Source of the DNA: CAXGTL01 sp964645705
GTDB taxonomy: Archaea > Nanobdellota > Nanobdellia > Woesearchaeales > CAXGTL01
DNA length: 64,000 nt
Assembly (NCBI GenBank): GCA_964645705.1
Contig: CAZYAB010000006.1
Coordinates: 1-64,000 of the forward strand
Reading direction: 5' to 3'
The notes beneath the pieces are model-generated. The model saw only the letters and a program-made list of their open reading frames with translations, had not been told where the DNA came from and searched no databases. Shown piece after piece: positions 50,912 through 59,029 of the stretch (position 1 is its first letter; every line of letters starts with the position of its first letter). Both the position numbers and the translations under genes were made by a program.

Positions 50912-51436
50912 ATGGCGCATCCAAAACAATTAGTTAAAGTAAAATTAATATCTGGTATATTCTATAGAGATATAGATACATATGAACAAGTCAAACAAAA
51001 GCTAGTAGAAGAATTCGGTGAAATAGATTTTGAGTCTTCTGAATATGATTTCAATGAATTTACTGATTATTATGAAAAAGAGATGGGAACTTGTCTAAAG
51101 AAGCGAATCATCTCTTTCCATCAATTAATAGACAGGGATATTTTGGCTGATATCAAAGAAAAATCAAATAACATAGAAGATTCTTTTTCCACCAATAACA
51201 ATAGAGACATAAACATAGACACAGGATACTTAACTCAACATAATATAGTGTTGGCAAGTGCAAAACAAATGCCTCATAAAGTGTCAATAGGAAAAGGATA
51301 TTTTGGAGATGTAGTTTTAACTTATAGTAATAATAATTATTATCATTATTTTAAGACTTTTATGGATCATAAAAGCGACAAGGTTAAAGATATTTATAAG
51401 AAAATTAGACAGATCTATATAAAACAAATTAAATAA
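50912..51436 (+). CDS. DUF4416 family protein
   Basis: 174 residues from ATG 50912. 'KVKLISGIFYRDIDTYEQVK', 'FTDYYEKEMGTCLKKRIISF', 'NNNRDINIDTGYLTQHNIVL' and 'SAKQMPHKVSIGKGYFGDVV' are the motifs of DUF4416. Function unknown. A TATA box TTTATAAAC lies about 30 nt upstream. The long structured region 51437-52230 follows. Confidence 0.85.
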   Translation: MAHPKQLVKVKLISGIFYRDIDTYEQVKQKLVEEFGEIDFESSEYDFNEFTDYYEKEMGTCLKKRIISFHQLIDRDILADIKEKSNNIEDSFSTNNNRDINIDTGYLTQHNIVLASAKQMPHKVSIGKGYFGDVVLTYSNNNYYHYFKTFMDHKSDKVKDIYKKIRQIYIKQIK

Positions 51437-51639
51437 CTCAACCCCTTTTTGCCCTTAAAACAAATTGTTTGACGGAAAGACTATTTATTTAAATCGTGAT
51501 CACCTCTTTTAGTTCTTTGATAAGTTTGTAGTTTTTTGAGTGATATATTGATAATGATATACTCAGAAGTATTAAGATCATGTTAATTATGAATATTATT
51601 GAGCCGAATATAGTGTCTTCCATTTTTCTTATATTAAAA

Positions 51640-52050
51640 AAAGATTTGGTGAGTTCTGGTTAAGTTTACAAGGCAACAGCCCAGAGCCAAGTCAAACTTA
51701 TGCTCACCTTGTGAAAAAAAATAAACTGGGCAATTATCCTTTGTTACTGCTTTTCATAGATGTCTTGCCCACAAAAAAAACACCTATTCATCAAAGCTTC
51801 TGTTTGCATCACCTCATGCTAATTTTTTATTTACACCTCTTTTTTCCTCAAGGTATCTAGTGAAAAACTGGTCCAAGTGGCTTTTGGGTTGGATTCAGTT
51901 TATTCATTGCTCATATTCCCTGTCTGCATAAATGAACAACTTATCACTTACTTTCTGTTCGCCTATGTGAATTAATGATAGTAAGAAGGGGCTCTATATA
52001 TTGAGTGTGAGGGGTGGTATTATTAGAAATATAATTTGAGCCCCTTTTTG
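51640..52050. ncRNA. Long structured intergenic region, several hairpins (within gap 51437-52230)
   Basis: The 794-nt gap has no gene that I trust. It contains, in order, GGTGAG/CTCACC enclosing AAGTTT/AAACTT; TGGGCAA/TTGCCCA (perfect); GCAT/ATGC; TCCAA/TTGGA nested in AAACTG/CAGTTT; AATGAA/TTCATT; and GGGGCTC/GAGCCCC followed by five T on the plus strand, like a terminator. The region is clearly more GC-rich and structured than ordinary spacers here. RNase P RNA and SRP RNA are the natural suspects, but I could not find the RNase P core string (AGGAAAGTCC) or the SRP helix 8 motif on either strand. Confidence 0.5.
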
Positions 52051-52230
52051 TATGAATGTTAAAACCATTAACTTTTGTTAATGATTGTTATATGATTACT
52101 ATTGTTAAACTAGTATATAAATGTTACGAAAGTGTATATTTGTAATTTAGTATACAAAATAGTATATTTGTAGTTACAAGGCTTAATTCGTAAGAATATT
52201 CGTATCACCACTCTTGAATGAATTGATTTA

Positions 52231-54093
52231 CTATTGATCAAAAAATCCTTTTATTAGTCTAACATAGCCTTCATCTATCTTAACGTCTTCTTGAAAACAT
52301 CTTAAATAGTTTTGCCATGCATACCTAGCATCTAGATACACAACAACACCTCTATCTTCTTCAGACCGAATACACCTGCCAGTTGACTGAAAACACTTGT
52401 TCATAGCAGGAAATAAGTATCCATAATCCCAACCTTTTTGAAACTTTTCATCGAAATATTCGATTAGTTTTTTTGTTTCAAGATCAGGCTTTCTTAATGG
52501 TAAGCCAACAACAACAACACATTTTAGTAAATCGCCTGGTAAATCAATGCCTTCTGCAAAATTTGCACCAACCACTCCTAATAAAACAGCTCCTGAATCT
52601 TTATATTGTTTAAATCTAGTGAGAAGTTCTTGTTTTTCTGTTTTTGTTAGATTTGATTCTTCTGTGAAAGTTGTTTTTTTGCATAAATTAGTGAAAAAGG
52701 AATTTATTTCATTTCTTAGATAATATGAAGGAAAGAATATAACACTATTACCAGGAACAATATTAACAATATCAGCACAAACTTTTGCAATTTCTTCATA
52801 CATTTTCTGGTTTCTCATTGTAAACTTGGTTGTTGTTTTTGGTATGATTAGACTTAATTTATTTTCTTTTGGAAAAGGACTTTTATAAACTCGTTCAAAA
52901 GTATTCTCAGGAAAACCTAATAAATCTCTGTACATTGAAGTTGGTGTTAAAGTGCCTGACATTAGAATTGTTGTGTGTGTTTTATCAATAATGTCTGATG
53001 TGACTAAGCTAGGATCAAGACAACGATAAGATATTGTTGTTATTTCACCAAATTTCTTTGAATAAATCTTACTCAATATTCTAGCAAAACCTTTATCACT
53101 GCCTAACCATTTTTGTAAAAAGTCTGCAATTCCACCAATATAACTTCTTTTTTGTTTTTCTCTTATATCAGATGCAATGAATTCTAAGTCTGCAATTAGT
53201 TGTTCAATTTCTATTGTTAATTCTATTTTTTTAATGAATTCATCCCTTTCCACCAATATTTCCTCGTCTTGTTTTAGTCTGTCTCCATAATTATCAAGAA
53301 TATCTTTTAACATTTGTAACATGTCTGCTGTTTCTTCATAATTATATTTTTTTGCTTCTGATATTGCTCTTTTTAGAATGATTGTGCTTAGTTTTTTTGT
53401 TAATAGATCTCTTATCCTGAATGGAAGATTGTGTGCTTCATCAACTATCACGATTGATCTTTCAAAACTTTTGTTTGTTTTTAAAAAAAATGTGTTTGAA
53501 ATTGCGGGATTAAAAATATAATAATAATCACATATGATTACATTTGCTTTTTTTGCTATTTCAATGCTTATCTCATATGGACATGTTTTACAAGTATCGC
53601 ATTCTGTCATCAGATCTTCAACATGTAGTGGTGATTTTATTTTTAATTGGTCTAATAATTCTTTTGCATTGTTTGTTAATTTGTTTTTTGATTTGTAATT
53701 TGTAAAAAATTCGCACTTATTTTTTTCTTTTAATGTTTTGCAATATTCTGAGAATTCAAATGAACTTAGTAATGGGATTCCTGGCTGCAAACACATATGT
53801 TTTTTACCGATTATATCAACAGAAATAATCCTCTCACCCAGTTTCTCTTTAATCAATTCTAATGTTTCAATTGCAATCAAGTGTTGAGTGTGTCTTGATG
53901 TTAAGAAAAAGATTGTTAAGTTGTTGTCTATTGCGTATTTTAGTGTTGGTGCCAAGGATGCTATTGTTTTTCCTAAGCCAGTTGGTGCATGAAGAATTGC
54001 GTGTGATTTATTTTGTATACAATGATTAATATCTTTTATTAGATCATCTTGGATTTTTCTTATTTTTTTATATGGAAAAAGAAGATTTTTCAT
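52231..54093 (-). CDS. XPD/Rad3-like DNA helicase
   Basis: 620 residues. Walker A 'LHAPTGLGKTIASLAPTLKY', then a Fe-S region with cysteines in 'CLQPG', 'YCKTLKEKNKCEFF' and 'CDTCKTCPYEI'; DEAH box 'IVIVDEAHNLP'; motif V 'LLGVVGANFAEGIDLPGDLL' and motif VI 'QSTGRCIRSEEDRGVV'. It is a 5'-3' superfamily 2 helicase of the XPD group, used in repair or chromosome maintenance. An isolated gene, with no repair partners nearby. Confidence 0.92.
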   Translation of the reverse strand: MKNLLFPYKKIRKIQDDLIKDINHCIQNKSHAILHAPTGLGKTIASLAPTLKYAIDNNLTIFFLTSRHTQHLIAIETLELIKEKLGERIISVDIIGKKHMCLQPGIPLLSSFEFSEYCKTLKEKNKCEFFTNYKSKNKLTNNAKELLDQLKIKSPLHVEDLMTECDTCKTCPYEISIEIAKKANVIICDYYYIFNPAISNTFFLKTNKSFERSIVIVDEAHNLPFRIRDLLTKKLSTIILKRAISEAKKYNYEETADMLQMLKDILDNYGDRLKQDEEILVERDEFIKKIELTIEIEQLIADLEFIASDIREKQKRSYIGGIADFLQKWLGSDKGFARILSKIYSKKFGEITTISYRCLDPSLVTSDIIDKTHTTILMSGTLTPTSMYRDLLGFPENTFERVYKSPFPKENKLSLIIPKTTTKFTMRNQKMYEEIAKVCADIVNIVPGNSVIFFPSYYLRNEINSFFTNLCKKTTFTEESNLTKTEKQELLTRFKQYKDSGAVLLGVVGANFAEGIDLPGDLLKCVVVVGLPLRKPDLETKKLIEYFDEKFQKGWDYGYLFPAMNKCFQSTGRCIRSEEDRGVVVYLDARYAWQNYLRCFQEDVKIDEGYVRLIKGFFDQ

Positions 54094-54260
54094 GTTTTTT
54101 TGGAGTTGATAAGTGTTATTTAAGGGTTTGTGATGATTATTAAGAAGTACTTTTGTATATATTGAGTATTTTCGTCACTTGCCAGAGTAGTAAAAAAATA
54201 GGATTTTAGTTTTTAAATCTTTCTTTTTAACATATAGTTTAGAAAAGATAAATAAAAAAC

Positions 54261-54271
54261 TTTATATATAA
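54261..54271 (+). promoter_or_regulatory. TATA box of the MarR/ArsR-type gene 54358
   Basis: TTTATATATAA, about 87 nt before ATG 54358. A GGAAAGGGGGATT box just before the ATG is a good ribosome binding site, so the gene has a leader and is not leaderless. Confidence 0.5.
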
Positions 54272-54357
54272 GAATCTATTTCCTGAAAATATCCTTATTA
54301 ATCTATATCTGGAAAAAGTGGTGATGTAATAATATATATGGAAAGGGGGATTATAAA

Positions 54358-54627
54358 ATGAAAAATAAACCAATTTTTAATGTATTCTTTAGAGAAAAAC
54401 CAGCAATGATGTTGCTGAGTTTAATGAATGCAAAAGGACCTGTGTATGCATCATCATTAGCAAAAACAGTTGATTGCACTTATTCTCATGTTGTAAAGAT
54501 TTTGCAGCAAATGGAAAGATCTGAACTTATTAATTTTGAAAAACAAGGAAGACTTAAGTTGCTTAATCTGACACAAAGAGGAACAGAAGTTGCAAAGAAT
54601 ATTGAAGGCATCAGAAATGTCTTATAA
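54358..54627 (+). CDS. Winged-helix regulator (MarR/ArsR-like)
   Basis: 89 residues. 'MLLSLMNAKGPVYASSLAKT', 'VDCTYSHVVKILQQMERSEL' and 'INFEKQGRLKLLNLTQRGTE' form a complete winged helix with wing and C-terminal helix. Its position just upstream of three pilin genes suggests it may regulate them; no operator is identified. Confidence 0.8.
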   Translation: MKNKPIFNVFFREKPAMMLLSLMNAKGPVYASSLAKTVDCTYSHVVKILQQMERSELINFEKQGRLKLLNLTQRGTEVAKNIEGIRNVL

Positions 54628-54665
54628 TTAGTTTTTTTCTTTTTTTCTATATATTTTTTCGTAAG

Positions 54666-54674
54666 ATTTATATA
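54666..54674 (+). promoter_or_regulatory. TATA box and strong ribosome binding site of the pilin gene
   Basis: ATTTATATA at 54666-54674, followed by a leader with AAAAAAGGAGGTTATAAAAA before ATG 54736. This is a strong transcription-translation signal, which fits an abundant pilin. Confidence 0.6.
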
Positions 54675-54735
54675 GTAGTTCTCTATAAAATTACAATATA
54701 ACTAAATATAATACAAAAAAAGGAGGTTATAAAAA

Positions 54736-55545
54736 ATGTTTCGAAACAAAAAAGCACAAGCTGCTATGGAGTTCTTAATGACTTATGGTTGGGCAATCCT
54801 AATTGTTCTGGCTGTAATTGCAACTCTGACATCTTTCGGTGTATTGAACACAGATATCTTTATACCGTCTAAGTGTGTACTTGGAACAGCTGGTATGATG
54901 AATTGTATTGATTATACTGTTGTTAAGTCAGGTACATCAGATAACGTAAGAGTCTTCTTTGTAATTGAAGGTAGTAGTCTACCAGATAATACAAATGTTG
55001 AAAAATTCTATCTTACAGGTGGAGATGTAGGAGATGGTGTTGAATGTGGAGGCGCTGTTAACTCAGGTTATACTGCACCAAATGGTTATGCTAGTACAGG
55101 CACTGTTGGTACTACTACTGTGATGCCGTTCCCAAGAAACACTAAACAAACATTCTATATTGGAGATGAAAACCATGCGAGTTTAATCTTCAAAGGTGGA
55201 AATTGTGCAGGTCTAGCATCCCAAGCAGAAGGTAGTAAGATAAAAGCAAGTTTGGTAATGGAATATAAAGTAGGTTCATCACCAGAAGTAAAGAAGTTTA
55301 GAGGTGAAATTGTAGCACCTATTGAGTATGGAGATGCGTTGACTGGAGGAGAGTCATGTTCAGGAGCAACACCAGCAGCATGTACAACATACGTTAATCT
55401 AAAAGCAAATTGTGAAGCGGCAGGATGTCAATTTACTGATGGACAAACTTCTGGAACAGGAACATGTGCAGGAGCAACACCAGCAGCATGTAGCACATTA
55501 GATGAAACTGAGTGTGGATTAGTAACAGGTTGTACTTGGGCATAA
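54736..55545 (+). CDS. Type IV pilin-like protein with class III signal peptide and Cys-rich tail
   Basis: 269 residues. 'MFRNKKAQAAMEFLMTYGWA' then a hydrophobic helix (about 15-37) is a class III signal peptide, cut by a prepilin peptidase before 'QAAMEF'. The exported domain has paired cysteines. The C-terminus holds a tandem repeat 'C(S/A)GATPAAC(T/S)T' (about 211-225 and 245-260) with spaced cysteines like 'CEAAGCQF' and 'CGLVTGCTW', recalling PSI/EGF-like disulfide modules. It heads a run of three pilin-like genes. Confidence 0.85.
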   Translation: MFRNKKAQAAMEFLMTYGWAILIVLAVIATLTSFGVLNTDIFIPSKCVLGTAGMMNCIDYTVVKSGTSDNVRVFFVIEGSSLPDNTNVEKFYLTGGDVGDGVECGGAVNSGYTAPNGYASTGTVGTTTVMPFPRNTKQTFYIGDENHASLIFKGGNCAGLASQAEGSKIKASLVMEYKVGSSPEVKKFRGEIVAPIEYGDALTGGESCSGATPAACTTYVNLKANCEAAGCQFTDGQTSGTGTCAGATPAACSTLDETECGLVTGCTWA

Positions 55546-55639
55546 AACCAACAAACTTTTTCTTTTCTTTTTTTTTTCATTTTCTCTTGACTTAATTAGA
55601 AATCTATAAATATGAGTAGATATTAAACTTAATAAAAAG

Positions 55640-56107
55640 ATGGTGAAAACAAACAAAACACAAGTTGCAATAGAATTCTTATTAATAACAGGCTTTTTCT
55701 TGTTAATAGTTGTGCCAACAATACTTTATTTTTATCAATATACGCAAGAAGCTGCTACTGATGTTGAGGTTGCAAAAGCAAATTCAATAGGAAATGCAAT
55801 AGTTGATACTGCTGAAAATGTATATTACTATGGCAGGTTTTCAAAGCTTACACTGGATGTTCAATTACCGCAAGGAGTAAAAGCAATAAACATTACAGAA
55901 GATTATGATAATGAAGTATATGGGCTTAATATATATCAATTAGGAAGTGAATTGTTTTTTGAATCAAAGATTCCAATAAGAGGAAACTTTAGTGGCAGGG
56001 ATTTGATAGGTGGAAAGCATGAAATTGTTTTGGAAACAAAGAAAGACACAAGTATGAATAAAAATTATGTTGATATAAAGTTTTATTATGAAGAAGATGA
56101 AGAATAG
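55640..56107 (+). CDS. Minor pilin-like protein
   Basis: 155 residues. 'MVKTNKTQVAIEFLLITGFF' with a hydrophobic helix to about residue 33 is pilin-like, with Glu at +5 after the likely cleavage site ('QVAIEF'). A beta-rich exterior follows with 'VKAINITEDYDNEVYGLNIY'. Overlaps 56097-56543 by 11 nt. A second or minor subunit of the pilus encoded with 54736-55545. Confidence 0.75.
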   Translation: MVKTNKTQVAIEFLLITGFFLLIVVPTILYFYQYTQEAATDVEVAKANSIGNAIVDTAENVYYYGRFSKLTLDVQLPQGVKAINITEDYDNEVYGLNIYQLGSELFFESKIPIRGNFSGRDLIGGKHEIVLETKKDTSMNKNYVDIKFYYEEDEE

Positions 56108-56543
56108 ACATGCACAAATTTCAATGGAATTTACTTTGCTAATGACATTTATGCTTTTTTTCTTTATATTCTTTTTTGGAGTTGTTCAGTATAGAATGGC
56201 TGAGATGGCTAATGAAAAAGAATTAGAAATGTTGGTTAGTGTTGGTGATTTTGTTAGAAATGAGATTAATCTGGCGCATGTTGTTGAAGATGGTTATGAA
56301 AGAAAGTTTGAAATTCCTGCAACTGTTGCTGGAAAAAACTATACATTTGAATTTGTAAGAGATTTTGATCTTTCTTCGTCTAGGACAGATGTTTATGCTG
56401 GTTTTGAATTAAAATTTGAAACATTAGATAGAACAATGTTTATTCAGTTTCAACCAATAAATGTCACCAAAGGGAATACAGTAGAAGTATATCCTGGCAA
56501 GAACACTATTGAGAAAAAGAATGGTATGATTGCTATTAATTAA
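56097..56543 (+). CDS. Minor pilin-like protein
   Basis: About 148 residues from ATG 56097. 'KNRHAQISMEFTLLMTFMLF' gives a class III-type site ('QISMEF') and a hydrophobic helix to about residue 33; the exterior is beta-rich. It overlaps the previous gene by 11 nt and is translationally coupled. The three pilins share the 'Q-x-x-(M/I)-E-F' core, so one prepilin peptidase could process all. Confidence 0.75.
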   Translation: MKNRHAQISMEFTLLMTFMLFFFIFFFGVVQYRMAEMANEKELEMLVSVGDFVRNEINLAHVVEDGYERKFEIPATVAGKNYTFEFVRDFDLSSSRTDVYAGFELKFETLDRTMFIQFQPINVTKGNTVEVYPGKNTIEKKNGMIAIN

Positions 56544-57241
56544 TCTTCTTGTTTTTGTTTTGCTTTATCTATTTTTTCTTTTAATTTTTTAGATTGTTCA
56601 ATAGATTTCTCTTTTATCGCGCCTGCGAACTTGTTCATCATTTCTCTTGTATTGTCAAACATCTTTCTTATCTTTTGTCCGTATTCGCCTGTTACTTCTG
56701 CAAAATCATATAATCCACTTTTCCATTTTTCAAAATAAACAAGGTGTTCAAGGTCAACTTTGTCTGGTGATTTTGGTTCTTCATCTGGGTAACCAATTGT
56801 GATTATTGCTTGGGGTCTTTCGTTTTGTTTCATTGAAACCAAATCTTTTACTTTTTCTTCATCAAATGCACCAACCCAGCAACTGCCTAGGCCTAAAGCT
56901 GTTGCAGCCAATAACATGTTTTCAATTGCAGCTGCGCAGTTTTGTATATTATACAATTTATTTGCTCTTTCTCCATACAATGATTCTGCGTGCTTTGATT
57001 CACTGCACACAATGATTAGAACAGGTGCTTGCATTACCCAGAGCTGGTCAACGCATGCTTTTGCAATTTCTTGTCTTTTGTCAGAATTTGTTATAAGAAT
57101 AAATTTCCAGTTTTGTAGATTGCCTGCTGATGGTGCTAGTCTTCCTGCATCTAGAATATCCATTACTTTGCCCCACTCAATTGGCTTGTCTAAGTATTTT
57201 CTGACGCTTCTTCTTTTTTTTATACAGTGAAATACTTCCAT
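56540..57241 (-). CDS. Nitroreductase family protein
   Basis: 233 residues. 'HCIKKRRSVRKYLDKPIEWG' and 'APSAGNLQNWKFILITNSDK' bind FMN; 'ALGLGSCWVGAFDEEKVKDL' and 'AIITIGYPDEEP' complete the family pattern. The C-terminal 45 residues are a charged helix not usual in the family. It reduces flavin-accessible substrates, perhaps quinone or nitro compounds. It converges with the pilin operon. Confidence 0.9.
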   Translation of the reverse strand: MEVFHCIKKRRSVRKYLDKPIEWGKVMDILDAGRLAPSAGNLQNWKFILITNSDKRQEIAKACVDQLWVMQAPVLIIVCSESKHAESLYGERANKLYNIQNCAAAIENMLLAATALGLGSCWVGAFDEEKVKDLVSMKQNERPQAIITIGYPDEEPKSPDKVDLEHLVYFEKWKSGLYDFAEVTGEYGQKIRKMFDNTREMMNKFAGAIKEKSIEQSKKLKEKIDKAKQKQED

Positions 57242-57284
57242 ATTATTATTTGTAGAATAGGTAGTTTATAAAGTTTACTTTATT

Positions 57285-57328
57285 CCCACCATCCATTTCC
57301 CCCAGCCACCTGCCCTTGACTAGGCAAG
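57285..57328 (+). repeat. C-rich intergenic element, copy 7
   Basis: Reads CCCACCATCCATTTCCCCCA then GCCACCTGCC and the hairpin CTTG-actagg-CAAG. It lies 44 nt upstream of the minus-strand nitroreductase gene (start 57241). It is almost 35 kb from copy 6, so the element is spread over the genome and not clustered. Confidence 0.75.
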
Positions 57329-57360
57329 CTGATAGTGTTCTTGGGTTGAGGTCTGTTTTC

Positions 57361-58113
57361 TCAATCTATGACATAGTGCTTTATATCTTCATCTTTTTTC
57401 CATGACTGAATTGACTTTAAGAAATCTGAGCTTGTGAAGTCTGGAAATAGTTTTTTTGCAAAATAAATGTCTGCATGTATAGAATCCCATAATAAAAAAC
57501 CAAATAATTTAGGTTTTAAACCTGTTTTTATTATTAGGTCAGGAGGAACAAAATAACTTGTGTATAGATTATCTTTGATCATGTCTTTTGTTATTGCTTC
57601 TGGATCAAGTTTATCTGCTTTTATTTTCATTCCCATTAACTTGCATGAGTCAACTATTTCGTCTCTGCCAGAATAGTTTACACAAAAATTAATAAAAAAA
57701 TTATCATAATCCTTTGTTTCTGACATTATCTTTTTAATTGGTTCAATAATTTCTGATGATAAGTCATACCATTTGCCTAAAACAGAGACCTTTATCTGGT
57801 TTTCATGCAATAATTTGTCCATTACCAAACTATTCATGAGTTCTGCTGAAGCTTTTATTAATTCTTGATCAGAGCTTCTGAATTTTGGTATAAAGTAAAT
57901 CGTAAGAATTCTGATTTTGTGATCAACCATTGTCTTAAGAATTTCTTTTAATTGATTGAATGCTTTTTCATATGCTTCTTGTATTGGTTTTTTATTGTCT
58001 TTTGCCCATTGAGGAATTCCGTTCATTGTCATTGCTATGTGTAATGGAATGTTTTCTAGTCTTTTCTTACCCCAATCAATCCTAAATATTCCTTTAACAG
58101 TGTCTAAAACCAT
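57361..58113 (-). CDS. Degenerate cis-prenyltransferase (UppS family)
   Basis: 250 residues. The layout matches UppS: 'PLHIAMTMNGIPQWAKDNKK' replaces the catalytic 'H(V)A(I)IMDGNGRWA' (Asp to Asn, Gly-Asn-Gly-Arg lost); 'RILTIYFIPKFRSSDQE' replaces 'LTLYAFSTENW'; 'NYSGRDEIVDSCKLM' is well kept; 'PPDLIIKTGLKPKLFGFLLW' replaces 'PDLLIRTGGEQR'. The P-loop and substrate Asp are changed, so it may be inactive, like the NgBR/Nus1 partner of eukaryotic enzymes, or use a different chemistry. Confidence 0.8.
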   Translation of the reverse strand: MVLDTVKGIFRIDWGKKRLENIPLHIAMTMNGIPQWAKDNKKPIQEAYEKAFNQLKEILKTMVDHKIRILTIYFIPKFRSSDQELIKASAELMNSLVMDKLLHENQIKVSVLGKWYDLSSEIIEPIKKIMSETKDYDNFFINFCVNYSGRDEIVDSCKLMGMKIKADKLDPEAITKDMIKDNLYTSYFVPPDLIIKTGLKPKLFGFLLWDSIHADIYFAKKLFPDFTSSDFLKSIQSWKKDEDIKHYVID

Positions 58114-58183
58114 TCATCCTCGCCTAATTATATATGGGTTGATTTTTATGTATATAAATATTTGTATGGTTTTAAATATAGAA

Positions 58184-58597
58184 CTATTTCTTAATAAGGC
58201 CCAACCATTCTAATAAATCATGAAAACCGTGTATTAAGTCTTTTCTTGCATAACATTCTTCTGGTGTTACCCACAGAAAACCTTGGTGTTCTTTTCTATA
58301 TAATTTTATTTCTATCTTTTGTTTTAATTTTATTTTGTATGTAACAAATTCAACTGTTTTATCTTCAAAATGCCAGTGTCTTTCACCTAGAAATTCTAAT
58401 TCTTGTTCTTTAGCTTGATAACCTGTTTCTTCAAAAATTTCTTTTAACATTGATTGTACATCTTTTTCACCTTTTTCTACTTTGCCTGCTACTAACCCAT
58501 ATTTATTACCTTCATATATTTCTGGGTTTCTATGTAGAATTATGAACTTACCATCATATTCCATAATACATCCTACAACTCTTTGTGTTTTTTTCAT
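58184..58597 (-). CDS. NUDIX hydrolase
   Basis: About 137 residues from ATG 58597; longer frames overlap the neighbour at 58602. 'YGLVAGKVEKGEKDVQSML' and 'KEIFEETGYQ' form the Nudix box (G-x5-E-x7-(K for R)E-x2-EE-x-G), the usual first Arg of the box being Lys. It likely hydrolyses a nucleoside diphosphate derivative or acts as housecleaning enzyme. Probably cotranscribed with the upstream TFS-like gene. Confidence 0.85.
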   Translation of the reverse strand: MKKTQRVVGCIMEYDGKFIILHRNPEIYEGNKYGLVAGKVEKGEKDVQSMLKEIFEETGYQAKEQELEFLGERHWHFEDKTVEFVTYKIKLKQKIEIKLYRKEHQGFLWVTPEECYARKDLIHGFHDLLEWLGLIKK

Positions 58598-58601
58598 TTT
58601 T

Positions 58602-58928
58602 TTATCTTTCCTTAACTTGTTCTCTTTCAACTGCGCCGCATTTGCCGCATTTCCAGATAATAATGTCATCTTCATCTGTTCTTGTTGCACTTATTTCTAT
58701 AAGTTGTGCTTTGTTGTAGCCGCATTTCTTGCATTCATGATCATACACTGCTAACAGGTTTTTGTCTTCAGCAATTTCTAGTTTTTGTGTTGGTTTTGTT
58801 TTATCACTTAGCTTGTGTTCATCTAGTGTTGACTCTTGATAAAAATCGCATTTACTGCAATCTACTATGATCTTGTTATCTTTTTCCTTTGGTATGACCA
58901 GATGGCCGCATCTAGGGCAAAATTTCAT
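58602..58928 (-). CDS. Transcript cleavage factor-like protein (TFS/RPB9 type)
   Basis: 108 residues. The N-terminal ribbon 'FCPRCGHLVIPKE' with 'VDCSKCDFY', and the C-terminal ribbon 'HECKKCGYNKAQLIEIS' with 'TRTDEDDIIIWKCGKCG', match archaeal TFS. The acidic tip 'TDED' corresponds to the catalytic DE of TFS/TFIIS, so transcript cleavage is plausible. TFS restarts stalled RNA polymerase. Confidence 0.85.
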   Translation of the reverse strand: MKFCPRCGHLVIPKEKDNKIIVDCSKCDFYQESTLDEHKLSDKTKPTQKLEIAEDKNLLAVYDHECKKCGYNKAQLIEISATRTDEDDIIIWKCGKCGAVEREQVKER

Positions 58929-59029
58929 AGTATATTGTAGTTTTTATTGATTTATAAGTTTTATCATATTATTGATATTATATTAGACTACCAAAAACAT
59001 TATATATTGATGTTGTTTTTTTGGTTTTT

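Noticed and set aside
51640..52050. RNase P RNA or SRP RNA
   Set aside because: Neither the RNase P core AGGAAAGTCC nor the SRP helix 8 strings could be found on either strand, so I did not name it.
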